The translations under genes were made by a program, and so were the position numbers. From contig CAKRJH010000002.1 in the NCBI GenBank assembly GCA_934351255.1, positions 186,001 through 250,000 on the forward strand: a DNA stretch of 64,000 nt. The letters run 5' to 3'. Below are positions 40,731 through 49,379 of the stretch, one piece after another (the first letter of the stretch is position 1; every line of letters begins with the position of its first letter). The stretch is from an uncultured Lachnospiraceae bacterium (GTDB taxonomy: Bacteria; Bacillota; Clostridia; Lachnospirales; Lachnospiraceae). Under the pieces are notes generated by a model. It was given only the letters and a program-made list of their open reading frames with translations. It ran no database searches and was not told the origin of the DNA.

Positions 40731-43700
40731 TCAACCCTTTTTGATCTTCATGGATTTCTTGTATCCTGTCTTGGAACTAAAGAGTTTTTTGTAATTCTTC
40801 AGGCATTTCTTGTTGCAGGTGATCACAGCCTTGGATGCAATACCCTGAATTGCCTTTGCACCTACCTTTTTCAGGCTTGTGCTCTTGATCTTGATCTTCT
40901 TTAAGCTGCTGCACTTGAAGAATGCTTTCTTTCCGATCGTGGTCACATTCTTTCCGATGACAACACTCTTGAGCTTTTTGTTCTTGGCAAATGCATTGTC
41001 TGCTACCCCAGTCACTTTGTAGGTGATCTTCTGCGTTCCCACAGTGATAGTCACCTGATCCGGAACAGTCACGCTGGAAGCCTTTGCATTGACCGGTGCC
41101 CGGTATGTCACGGTCTGCGCCGCTGCGTCAGTTACAGTGTAGTCTGCTGTGCCATCGCTCACGGACTGTCCATTCTGCGGGGTCGGCTCCTGTGTCTGCT
41201 GTGCCGGTGCAGGTGCCGGCGTCTGAGTCTGCTGTGGCTCCTGCGTCTGCTGTGGCTCCTGTGTCTGTAAAGGCTCCTGTGTTGGCTCTGCCGGTACCTC
41301 CCCGTATGTATCAGACAGGATACCTACGGTATCGACATATAAGGTTCCTGATACCAGTTCAATCTGTACGGTATGTGTTCCGTAAGACAGTCCATTCAGA
41401 GAGTAGATCGTCTGGTTATCATTTTTGGTGGCATAGGTATCTGCTTCCTCTGCCACATTGCCGTCTACGGTCACACGGATCTTACAGCTCTTCTTGGCAG
41501 CCGCCAGAAGTTCCAGTCCGGTACCCTCAAAGGTGTAAGTCAGCGTTGCTCCTTTCTGGCTGGTAGATGACATACTTCTCTGATAGCAGTACATGCCGCA
41601 GCCGTCAAATCTTGCCCATCCATCGCTGTAGACCAGCTTTGCATTCTTCTGCTCTGTCAGATCATAGGTCTCCATGTTGTCCAGAAGCTCTGAGTAATAT
41701 GGAGCAGTTCCTGCGATCTTGGTCACTTTCAGGTTGTCAAACTGTGTGAAACTGTAATTGCTTCCAAGTCCCACACGTCCGGAAGTGATCGGAGTTTCAT
41801 CCACATAGACAGCCAGTTCTTTTCCATTGACAGACGCCGTGATCGTTGCGCCATTGCCGGACAGGGAAAGGTTGTTCCATGCCCCGCTTCCCGCCTGGAA
41901 GCCATCTGCCTCTGTCAGAGTACCTGTGGCAACCGCCTTGGTCAGACGATACAATGTCCACTCACCGGTCGGATCCAGACGTAAGGTATATCCCGCACTG
42001 GCGGTCAGTTTCTGGCTGCTGCCGTACTGACGGATCGCTACTGCCGCGTAAGACTTGCTGGCCGTAGATTCAAAGTTCACATCGACAGATGCGGTGTAGT
42101 TTGCCCAGCGGAAGTCACCGATCAGCACGGTGGCATCTCCTGCACTCCAGGTAGATCCTACTCCCATCGTTTCCTTGTCAAGCTGCTGGCGCAGCACATG
42201 ATTGCCGGACTCTGTCAGGTAAGATTCAAAGGCGCCATTGACATTATGTCCATATCTGACGCTGGCACCCTGCTGGCCGCCTCTCATGTCCATGTACTCA
42301 TCACTGTACTCAAAGTCATCTGCATACAGGGTTCCATCGCCCTGATCTACATCCAGAACATTACGCTCGGTGTCTTTTGGAAGAGCCAGTTCCTCTTTCT
42401 CTTCCTGAGACAGTTCCAGCGTCGTTACGGTCACGGTGCTGTATGGTTTTACGGTAAAGGTGTAGGTTCCGTCTTTTGCTTCAACGGTTCCCAGATCCTT
42501 CATGTAATTCTCATCATAAGCTCCATCATCAGCCGCTCTGGTCTCCCACAGCTCCAGTTTCTGATTCTCATCCAGCTTCATATTCTCCACAGATAAGGTG
42601 TAGTTCTGTGTATAATCGCTGTCATTGACAATCATCGTTGAGAAGTCATCCTTGGTCGGTGCAGCTAATGTAATGTAGTTGGCTCCACCGTTTCGTCCAT
42701 TGACCGGATTGGTTCCGTCTGCGCTGGTCTTGCTGGCAGATACAACACCTCTCCAGATGCCCTCTGTATTGTCTTCATTTTCCCAGCCGGTCTTTGCAAA
42801 TCTGGCAAGATGCTCCAGAATCAGAAGGCCGGTGTCATAATGCATATATCCGGACCATGGATCTCTGGCACTGACCAGTTCCTTAAATGAATACTGACCG
42901 CCCTCATAGAAGGAACCGATGGCCGGCTGATAGATGATGTGGGATCTTCTGGACTCTACAAATCCCTTGATAAAGGTATTGCCCATCTCCAGAGCACTTC
43001 CGGTTCCACCAATGCTTCCGCTGATGTCTGCATCAAATGTGCCGTCCTTGGAATTGTTGCTTGGTCTGAAGTAGGAATTGGAGAATGTCGCCTGTGCCTC
43101 ACTGTTCCATACTTCCTTGTCAACCTCGTCGGCCAGCCACTTCATGCGTCCCTTGGTATCATCCCATGGGCTGTAGTGATAACCCACCACGTCGGTGGCA
43201 TCCATAAATTCCTGATCCTGCTGCAGATTGTAAGCAACAGAGTCTGATACTGTGCCTGACTCATCACTGATCACCAGTTTGATCTTATGGTATGCTGCCA
43301 GCGCATCCGCATCCGGGATCGTGGTCTCGTCTTCCTGCGCGATCCATTTGGCCCACTGCTTGGTGTTGGCAGGATCTCCTGTCTCACTCCACCTCTCATT
43401 GGTATTAGGATTGATATAATCTACCATGTAACCATAGGTCTCATACGCTGCCAGGATGGATTCCTTATACCACTGATACTGCTTTTGGGCTGTATTAGCC
43501 CAGGCAGGTGCACACCATTTCAGGATGCTGACCTTCACCTTTGGGTTTACCTTTTTGGCATCCGCCGCAAGCTGCCAGGACGGATCTCTGGTCACATTGG
43601 CCTTCTCATCCTGTGTTCTCTTGGTACAGGTCTGCGCGCCGGTGGATGTATTCCTGTCATTGCCCATCTCCAGTTTGACATGGTTCATGATCGGACGATC

Positions 43701-44003
43701 TCCGCCAAACAGATACTGGATCAGCTGGTTGTAAGCCTCCGGATGTTCTACCTTGTAATCCATCAGCAGATCGCTGGTGGAATTGCCGGAAAGAAGTCCG
43801 AAGCCCTTAAACGTCAGACCATTGACACTGTCTGTCCGGATGTCATCTCCGTTCAGATGCACTTCACAATCCTGCGTCTTAACCTCCTGGGCACTGACCC
43901 TGGCGGTTGCAGGTGATACCCCGGGAATACTGCTCATCACCATCACTGCACTAAGCACCCCCGCTCCAATTCGTCGTAATGTTTTTTTCACATTCTCCTC
44001 CAT
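40731..44003 (-). CDS. Secreted galactocerebrosidase-like glycosidase (GH59-like)
   Basis: 1,090-residue exported protein. Signal peptide about 1-36. Residues 60-530 match the galactocerebrosidase (GALC, GH59) catalytic core: LTFKGFGLLSG, DYINPNTNERW with acid/base E203, VVGYHYSPWDD, KEVWNSEAQAT with nucleophile E302, and SARDPWSGYM. About 580-770 resemble the GALC lectin-like domain (LIGDFRWANYT ... FTQFDNLKV). A further beta-rich module follows (about 770-900). A Gln/Pro/Thr-rich linker (901-948) leads to a LRR_5/BspA-type module (968-1089). Substrate, presumably a beta-galactoside, is inferred. The ATG is given; GTG 43991, 5 bases after GGAGG, is a strong alternative. It is next to an AraC regulator. 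Confidence 0.85.
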   Translation of the reverse strand: MEENVKKTLRRIGAGVLSAVMVMSSIPGVSPATARVSAQEVKTQDCEVHLNGDDIRTDSVNGLTFKGFGLLSGNSTSDLLMDYKVEHPEAYNQLIQYLFGGDRPIMNHVKLEMGNDRNTSTGAQTCTKRTQDEKANVTRDPSWQLAADAKKVNPKVKVSILKWCAPAWANTAQKQYQWYKESILAAYETYGYMVDYINPNTNERWSETGDPANTKQWAKWIAQEDETTIPDADALAAYHKIKLVISDESGTVSDSVAYNLQQDQEFMDATDVVGYHYSPWDDTKGRMKWLADEVDKEVWNSEAQATFSNSYFRPSNNSKDGTFDADISGSIGGTGSALEMGNTFIKGFVESRRSHIIYQPAIGSFYEGGQYSFKELVSARDPWSGYMHYDTGLLILEHLARFAKTGWENEDNTEGIWRGVVSASKTSADGTNPVNGRNGGANYITLAAPTKDDFSTMIVNDSDYTQNYTLSVENMKLDENQKLELWETRAADDGAYDENYMKDLGTVEAKDGTYTFTVKPYSTVTVTTLELSQEEKEELALPKDTERNVLDVDQGDGTLYADDFEYSDEYMDMRGGQQGASVRYGHNVNGAFESYLTESGNHVLRQQLDKETMGVGSTWSAGDATVLIGDFRWANYTASVDVNFESTASKSYAAVAIRQYGSSQKLTASAGYTLRLDPTGEWTLYRLTKAVATGTLTEADGFQAGSGAWNNLSLSGNGATITASVNGKELAVYVDETPITSGRVGLGSNYSFTQFDNLKVTKIAGTAPYYSELLDNMETYDLTEQKNAKLVYSDGWARFDGCGMYCYQRSMSSTSQKGATLTYTFEGTGLELLAAAKKSCKIRVTVDGNVAEEADTYATKNDNQTIYSLNGLSYGTHTVQIELVSGTLYVDTVGILSDTYGEVPAEPTQEPLQTQEPQQTQEPQQTQTPAPAPAQQTQEPTPQNGQSVSDGTADYTVTDAAAQTVTYRAPVNAKASSVTVPDQVTITVGTQKITYKVTGVADNAFAKNKKLKSVVIGKNVTTIGKKAFFKCSSLKKIKIKSTSLKKVGAKAIQGIASKAVITCNKKCLKNYKKLFSSKTGYKKSMKIKKG
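41210..41295 (-). repeat. Tandem repeats encoding the QTQEP linker
   Basis: Imperfect repeats of about 18 bases in the glycosidase gene encode Gln-Thr-Gln-Glu-Pro units. Such linkers join modules and could vary in length between strains. Confidence 0.6.
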
Positions 44004-44046
44004 TCCAGAGAGTTCATTGCTCTCTTCCTTCTCCTTGATATGAAAT

Positions 44047-44097
44047 CAAAAAAACACCGTGTTACTTATAAGCCAAGTATAAGATAACACGGTGTTT
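44047..44097 (-). terminator. Hairpin: terminator of the AraC gene inside the GH59 promoter region
   Basis: AAACACCGTGTTA pairs with TAACACGGTGTTT across a 20-base spacer; on the minus strand a run of seven T follows. It could end the AraC operon transcript. The same DNA overlaps the promoter of the glycosidase gene. Confidence 0.65.
44053..44096. repeat. Paired near-palindromes AACACNGTGTT
   Basis: AACACCGTGTT at 44053-44063 and AACACGGTGTT at 44086-44096. Each is itself nearly palindromic, and the centres are 33 bases apart, about three helical turns. One lies in the promoter spacer and the other just after the expected start site, so they may be regulator sites. Confidence 0.55.
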
Positions 44098-44104
44098 CCT
44101 ACAA
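44076..44104 (-). promoter_or_regulatory. Promoter of the GH59-like gene
   Basis: Minus strand TTGTAG, 17 bases, TATACT. The spacer contains one of the two AACACNGTGTT elements, fitting regulated expression. Confidence 0.55.
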
Positions 44105-44138
44105 TCTGAAATTTTTTTAAACTCTCAAAATATGAACA

Positions 44139-44966
44139 TCATTCCGACCGCGTACTCGTACTCTTCCGATATTCCCTGGGCGAGCATCCCTCGATATCTT
44201 TGAAGACCTGTCCAAAATAAGTCGGATTGGAATAACCTACCAGTTGTCCGATCTTCGCCACCGGATAATCCGTGGTATACAGCAGGGATTTGGCTCTGGC
44301 GATCCGTTTTCTGGCCAGATACTCCAGCGGCCGCATCCCAAACTCCTTCTTAAATACACGGCACAGGTGCTGCTGCGTAATTCCACAGCTTTCTGCCAGT
44401 TCACCCAGTGCAATATCCTCGGAAAAATGATCATCCATGTGGATCAACGCCTGACTGATCACGGTATCTCCCCGGTCATTGCCGGTAAGCAGCATACGTC
44501 GTACCGCCATAATATACTCATATACCAGCACCGAGCAGCGCTCCTCCGCATGAACCGGATCCCTGGCTGCCGCCAGGATCCGGCCAAACATCCGGGTAAT
44601 CTCCTCCATCGAAGACAGTTTCTTAAACATATAGTCAGGAAACCCAAGATTCGTCATCATGTCGGAAAGATATTCTCCGCGGAATACCATCCAGCACGTC
44701 TTCCAGTGATTTCGCAGTGGATAGTACTCATGAACCACGCCGCTGGCCACATAAAACAATGTCCCGGGTTTCGCCTCATACTTCTTTCCATCCACGCGTA
44801 TCCGCCCCTCTCCCTCGAGGGTGAACAGGATCTGATGGGACACCAGTCCCTGTTCTCTGATGATATGATATTCCGGATCTGTCACGCCAATGCCGGACAG
44901 ATAGACCGGAAATCCGGTCTGTCTCGCCAGCACCGGATAAATACTGATCAGTGGCAGTTTTGTCAT
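44139..44966 (-). CDS. AraC-family transcription regulator with cupin sensor
   Basis: 275 residues. The N-terminal cupin-like sensor (about 30-105) has GEGRIRVDGKKYEAKPG and ASGVVHEYYP, as in sugar-responsive AraC members. The two C-terminal helix-turn-helix units lie at about 170-270 (LAESCGITQQHLCRVFKKEFG and VAKIGQLVGYSNPTYFGQVF). Its start overlaps the upstream ABC gene by 4 bases, so it is the last gene of the MarR-ABC-ABC operon. It lies directly upstream of the glycosidase, in the same direction, and is the best candidate for its regulator. Its effector is unknown. Confidence 0.9.
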   Translation of the reverse strand: MTKLPLISIYPVLARQTGFPVYLSGIGVTDPEYHIIREQGLVSHQILFTLEGEGRIRVDGKKYEAKPGTLFYVASGVVHEYYPLRNHWKTCWMVFRGEYLSDMMTNLGFPDYMFKKLSSMEEITRMFGRILAAARDPVHAEERCSVLVYEYIMAVRRMLLTGNDRGDTVISQALIHMDDHFSEDIALGELAESCGITQQHLCRVFKKEFGMRPLEYLARKRIARAKSLLYTTDYPVAKIGQLVGYSNPTYFGQVFKDIEGCSPREYRKSTSTRSE

Positions 44967-46900
44967 GCCAGTTGTTCTCCTTCCATTTTTCCGGTATAGA
45001 GCTGATAATACTTGCCCTTCATACTGATAAGCTGATCATGGGTGCCGCGCTCAATGATGCGTCCCTGCTCCAGAACCATAATACAGTCACTGTTCTTAAC
45101 TGTGGACAGACGATGCGCGATCACAAACGTCGTGCGTCCCGCCATCAACTGATCCATACCATCCTGTACCAGTTTTTCCGTTCTGGTATCAATGGAACTC
45201 GTCGCCTCATCCAGGATCAATGCCGGCGGATTGGCGATGGCTGCCCTGGCAATGGCCAGAAGCTGTCTCTGTCCCTGACTCAGGTTTGCTCCGTCACCGG
45301 TCAGCATCGTATCATAGCCCTGTGGCAGATACTTGATAAAGCTGTCGGCATTGGCCAGCTTTGCGGCAGCCTCCACCTCCGCGTCCGTGGCATCCAGCTT
45401 TCCATAGCGGATATTATCACGGACGGTTCCGGTAAACAGATGGGTATCCTGCAGAACGATTCCCAGAGAATGTCTCAGATCTTCTTTGCGGATCTTGTTG
45501 ATATTGATTCCATCGAAACGGATCTTTCCGTCCTGAATATCATAGAAACGGTTGATCAGATTGGTGATCGTCGTCTTGCCCGCACCGGTGGCACCGACAA
45601 ACGCGATCTTCTGACCCGGTTTTGCAAAGATCTCCACATCATGGAGAACGATCTTGTCGTCATTATAGCCAAAATCTACATGATCGAAGACCACATCTCC
45701 CTGTAACTGCTGATACGTCACAGTGTCGGTATCCTTATGGTAATGCTTCCATGCCCATTTTCCGGTGCGCTCTTTGGACTCTGTGATCGTGCCATCCTCT
45801 GCCACATTGGCGCGGACCAGTGTGACGTAGCCTTCGTTGACCTCCGGCTGTTCATCGAGCAGTTCGAAGACACGGTCGGCTCCTGCCAGCGCCATCACAA
45901 TACTGTTCAACTGCATGCTGACCTGATTGATCGGCATGCTGAAGGATTTGTTAAAGGTCAGGAAACTGACCAGTTTACCGATGGTAAATCCTCCGATTCC
46001 GCGCAATGCAAGCACACCACCGATCATCGCACACAGCACATAACTGAGATTGCCAAGCTGTGCATTGATCGGCCCCATGACATTGGCATAGGTATTCGCC
46101 TGATCCGCACTGTGGAAAAGTGCATCGTTCTTTGCGACAAAATCCTCCACGCTCTTGTCCTCATGACAGAACACCTTTACGACCTTCTGTCCTTCCATCA
46201 TCTCCTCAATATAACCGTTGACGGCACCCAGATCCTTCTGCTGCTGCAGGAAAAAGCGTCCGGACAGTCCGGCCACCTTGGCTGTCACGATCAATGTCAC
46301 ACCAACCATCAACAGCGTGACAATCGTCAACGGGATGTTCAGCACTACCATAGAGATCAGTACACTCACGATCGTGATCGCACTGTTGACCAGCTGAGGG
46401 AAACTCTGGCTGATCATCTGGCGCAGCGTATCAATATCATTGGTATAGATGGACATGATATCGCCGTGAGCGTGGGTGTCAAAATACTTGATTGGAAGGG
46501 ACTCCATGTGTACAAACAGGTCATCACGAAGTTTCTGCATGGTTCCCTGTGTCACCGTGACCATGATCCGGTTGTAGATCCAGGTAAATGCCACACCGAT
46601 CAGATAGAATCCTGCCACCTGCATGATCTTATGCAGAAGCGGTGTAAAATCCTGTCTTCCGCTGGAAAGCAGAAGCGGTTTGATATAATCATCGATCAGT
46701 GACTGGATAAACATGGTTCCCTGCACATTAGCAAGGACACTGATAAAAATACCGATGATCACGACGATCAGATGATATTTGTAGTTCTGCCCGACATACT
46801 TGATCAGGCGCATCATAATCTTTCCCGGGTTCTTGACTTTCCGGCCGGGTGCACCCATGCGCCCTCTGCCGGCATGTCCCGGTCTTCTTGTCTGTGCCAT
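44963..46900 (-). CDS. ABC exporter half-transporter, consensus site subunit
   Basis: 645 residues. A basic N-terminal tail (RRPGHAGRGRMGAPGRK) precedes six membrane helices (about 35-330) and an ATPase domain with Walker A GATGAGKTT near residue 430, signature LSQGQRQ and Walker B ILDEATSSID with the catalytic Glu. This is the consensus member of a heterodimer with the upstream 580-residue half-transporter. Fourteen bases separate the genes. The substrate is unknown; homologues export drugs, peptides or lipids. Confidence 0.92.
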   Translation of the reverse strand: MAQTRRPGHAGRGRMGAPGRKVKNPGKIMMRLIKYVGQNYKYHLIVVIIGIFISVLANVQGTMFIQSLIDDYIKPLLLSSGRQDFTPLLHKIMQVAGFYLIGVAFTWIYNRIMVTVTQGTMQKLRDDLFVHMESLPIKYFDTHAHGDIMSIYTNDIDTLRQMISQSFPQLVNSAITIVSVLISMVVLNIPLTIVTLLMVGVTLIVTAKVAGLSGRFFLQQQKDLGAVNGYIEEMMEGQKVVKVFCHEDKSVEDFVAKNDALFHSADQANTYANVMGPINAQLGNLSYVLCAMIGGVLALRGIGGFTIGKLVSFLTFNKSFSMPINQVSMQLNSIVMALAGADRVFELLDEQPEVNEGYVTLVRANVAEDGTITESKERTGKWAWKHYHKDTDTVTYQQLQGDVVFDHVDFGYNDDKIVLHDVEIFAKPGQKIAFVGATGAGKTTITNLINRFYDIQDGKIRFDGININKIRKEDLRHSLGIVLQDTHLFTGTVRDNIRYGKLDATDAEVEAAAKLANADSFIKYLPQGYDTMLTGDGANLSQGQRQLLAIARAAIANPPALILDEATSSIDTRTEKLVQDGMDQLMAGRTTFVIAHRLSTVKNSDCIMVLEQGRIIERGTHDQLISMKGKYYQLYTGKMEGEQLA

Positions 46901-46914
46901 ATCGCTCCTCCTCT

Positions 46915-48657
46915 CTATGCCGGTTCATCAAAATCACCGGAGCCGGAGGTCTGCGCCTCATAGATCTCACGGTAGATTTCATTGTCTGCCAACAGTTCCT
47001 CATGGGTACCATACCCGTCAATGCGTCCGTCTTCCAGGACAATGATATGATCCGCATCCTGCACACTGGAAATTCTCTGTGCGATGATGAGCTTGGTGGT
47101 ACCCGGTATCTCACGGGCAAACGCCCGGCGGATCTTCGCATCGGTTGCGGTGTCGACCGCACTGGTGGAATCGTCCAGGATCAATACCTTTGGTTTCTTC
47201 AGCAATGCCCTGGCAATACACAATCTCTGTTTCTGTCCGCCGGATACATTGGTACCGCCCTGTTCAATATGGGTGTTATATCCCTCCGGCATGCGGTCGA
47301 TAAACTCATCCGCACATGCCAGACTGCAGGCATGTTTGCACTCCTCCAACGTCGCGTTCTCATCGCCCCATCGGAGGTTGTCGAGAATGGATCCCGAGAA
47401 CAGCACATTTTTCTGCAATACCACGGCCACCTGATTACGAAGTGTCTCCAGATCATATTCCCGGACATCACGTCCCCCCAGGTATACCGTGCCCTCAGAA
47501 GTGTCATACAGACGGCTGACCAGAGAGACCAGGCTGGTCTTTCCGCTTCCGGTCCCACCGATGATTCCGACGGTCTCTCCGGAGCGGATGTTCAGATTGA
47601 TATCCTTGAGGACATATTCCTGTGCCCCTTTCTGATACCCAAACTGTACATGGTCGAAGCGGATGCTTCCATCCGTCACTTCATATACCGGTTCCTCCGG
47701 ATTTTTGATATCTGCTTCCTCACTGAGAACCTCAGCAATACGTTCTCCACTTGCCACACTCATGGTTATCATAACAAACACGAAAGACAGCATCATCAGA
47801 TTCATCAGAATACTCATACAATATGCCAGAAGTGCTGCCAGGTTTCCTGTGGTCAGATCCCCGGCTACGATCATCTTGGCGCCAAGCCAGCTGATCAGAA
47901 GGATACAGGTATATACCGTAAACTGCATGACCGGTGCATTCAGGCAGATCATCGCCTCAGCCTTGGTAAAGAGTTTGCGCACATTGGCACTGGCTCTGGT
48001 AAATTTCTCTTTCTCATGATCCTCACGCACATAGGCTTTCACGACGCGGATCGCAGACACATTTTCCTGCACGCTGGCATTCAGATCATCATACTTCTTG
48101 AAAATGCTCTGGAAATATTTGGTCGTACGGCTCACCAGAATAAACAGGATCACACCCAGCAGAAGTACCGCGATCAGATAGACCGATGCGATCCGTGTAT
48201 TGATTTTAAATGCCATGACCATCGCACAGATCAGGCTGACCGGCGCTCTCATGCACATACGCAGGATCATCTGGTATGCATTCTGCACGTTAGTGACATC
48301 CGTGGTCAGACGGGTGATCAGTCCCGCCGTACTGAACTTGTCAATGTTGGAAAAACTAAAGGTCTGTATATTCTCATACATAGACTGCCTGAGGTTCCGG
48401 GCAAACCCTGTCGATGCCCTGGCACCCAGCTTACCTCCCATAAACCCAAAAAACAGACTGAACAGGGCAGCTACGATCATCCAGCCCCCCATCACATAGA
48501 TATGACGCATATTTCCCGCCTGTACACCGTCATCGACGATCGACGACATCATCAGCGGAATGATCGTCTCCATGATAACTTCCAGGATCATGAATACCGG
48601 CGTCATGATCGACTCTGCCGTATATCCCTTGACCCGTCTCAACAGTATCGTTATCAT
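46915..48657 (-). CDS. ABC exporter half-transporter, degenerate site subunit
   Basis: 580 residues with six membrane helices (about 10-310) and an ATPase domain: Walker A GGTGSGKTS near residue 365, signature VSGGQKQRL and Walker B LILDDSTSAVD. An Asp replaces the catalytic Glu after Walker B, the hallmark of the degenerate half in heterodimeric exporters such as TM287/288 and BmrCD. Its start overlaps the MarR gene by 4 bases. It should pair with the 645-residue half encoded next. Confidence 0.92.
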   Translation of the reverse strand: MITILLRRVKGYTAESIMTPVFMILEVIMETIIPLMMSSIVDDGVQAGNMRHIYVMGGWMIVAALFSLFFGFMGGKLGARASTGFARNLRQSMYENIQTFSFSNIDKFSTAGLITRLTTDVTNVQNAYQMILRMCMRAPVSLICAMVMAFKINTRIASVYLIAVLLLGVILFILVSRTTKYFQSIFKKYDDLNASVQENVSAIRVVKAYVREDHEKEKFTRASANVRKLFTKAEAMICLNAPVMQFTVYTCILLISWLGAKMIVAGDLTTGNLAALLAYCMSILMNLMMLSFVFVMITMSVASGERIAEVLSEEADIKNPEEPVYEVTDGSIRFDHVQFGYQKGAQEYVLKDINLNIRSGETVGIIGGTGSGKTSLVSLVSRLYDTSEGTVYLGGRDVREYDLETLRNQVAVVLQKNVLFSGSILDNLRWGDENATLEECKHACSLACADEFIDRMPEGYNTHIEQGGTNVSGGQKQRLCIARALLKKPKVLILDDSTSAVDTATDAKIRRAFAREIPGTTKLIIAQRISSVQDADHIIVLEDGRIDGYGTHEELLADNEIYREIYEAQTSGSGDFDEPA

Positions 48658-49115
48658 AAACTCTCTTCCTCCTTACTCTTCTCGATATCTTCCATATTTT
48701 TCTCCAATCGCCTCAGGTACTCCTGCAGCTGCTCCAGGTCTTTTTCTGAAAAACCCCGGCAGAGCCTGCGCTCGAACTTCTGAGTGGACAGTTCCATCTG
48801 ATGATGGATCTGTAGTGCCTTCTCGGTGAGGATCAGCTTCTTCAAGCGGGCATCGTATGCTACCGGTTCCCTCCGTACCATTCCCTTCTGTATCATAAGA
48901 TCCACCACCTTGGACACCGTAGACCGGCTGATACAAAGGTCACCCTCCAGATCTTTCTGGAAGACATCCTGCTCTCTGTGGTCATAAATATATCCGATGA
49001 TCCACAGATTGCTCCGGCTGGCTTCGTCCAGATCCATCCTGCGGACCTGACGGTCGATCTGTCTGTGAATCCTGTGACTGACCCGGTTTAACTCTTTTCC
49101 TAAAGAGTCCTCCAT
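48654..49115 (-). CDS. MarR-family transcription regulator
   Basis: 153-residue winged-helix regulator. The recognition helix region reads LCISRSTVSKVVDLMIQKGMV, near residues 60-82, and the wing is REPVAYDARLKKLILTEKA. The C-terminal dimerisation helix is acidic. As first gene of the MarR-ABC-ABC-AraC operon it probably represses the exporter and itself until a toxic ligand binds. An inverted repeat in its leader is a likely operator. Confidence 0.9.
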   Translation of the reverse strand: MEDSLGKELNRVSHRIHRQIDRQVRRMDLDEASRSNLWIIGYIYDHREQDVFQKDLEGDLCISRSTVSKVVDLMIQKGMVRREPVAYDARLKKLILTEKALQIHHQMELSTQKFERRLCRGFSEKDLEQLQEYLRRLEKNMEDIEKSKEEESL

Positions 49116-49152
49116 CCCATCACCTCCCGTATGTTCACACTTTGTTCATAAA

Positions 49153-49183
49153 TGTTTGACCTCGAACTGTTTCATATCAAACA
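49153..49183. promoter_or_regulatory. Candidate MarR operator
   Basis: Perfect inverted repeat TGTTTGA / TCAAACA with 17 bases between, just downstream of the -10 box at 49197, where a bound repressor would block transcription. Confidence 0.45.
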
Positions 49184-49196
49184 ATCATCTTACCCT

Positions 49197-49224
49197 ATTC
49201 TACTCATCTCACAGGGAATGTCAA
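49197..49224 (-). promoter_or_regulatory. Promoter of the MarR-ABC-ABC-AraC operon
   Basis: Minus strand TTGACA, 16 bases, TAGAAT, about 80 bases before the MarR start. The rest of 49116-49379 is AT-rich and holds no gene. Confidence 0.6.
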
Positions 49225-49315
49225 CCATTATTCTGACATTTCATCCTTTTTTCATATTTTCAAAAATTTCAGAACACTTCCAAAATTCCCTCAAAAAACA
49301 CCTCTGCTCCCACAA

Positions 49316-49354
49316 CAGAAAAGAAGCTATGCACACTTCCGCATACATAGCTTC
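49316..49354 (-). terminator. Terminator of leuS
   Basis: Stem GAAGCTATG / CATAGCTTC with a 14-base loop followed by TTTTC on the minus strand, 25 bases after the leuS stop. Confidence 0.75.
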
Positions 49355-49379
49355 CCGTTTCTTCATATTTTCATAGTTT

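Noticed and set aside
41210..41295. Repeats in the glycosidase gene resembling a small CRISPR or satellite array
   Set aside because: They are in frame and encode a QTQEP linker; units are imperfect and there are no spacers.
46849..48783. 644-codon plus-strand open frame opposite the ABC exporter genes
   Set aside because: His/Gln/Ile-rich antisense of a well-recognised ABC transporter; no start signal or domain.
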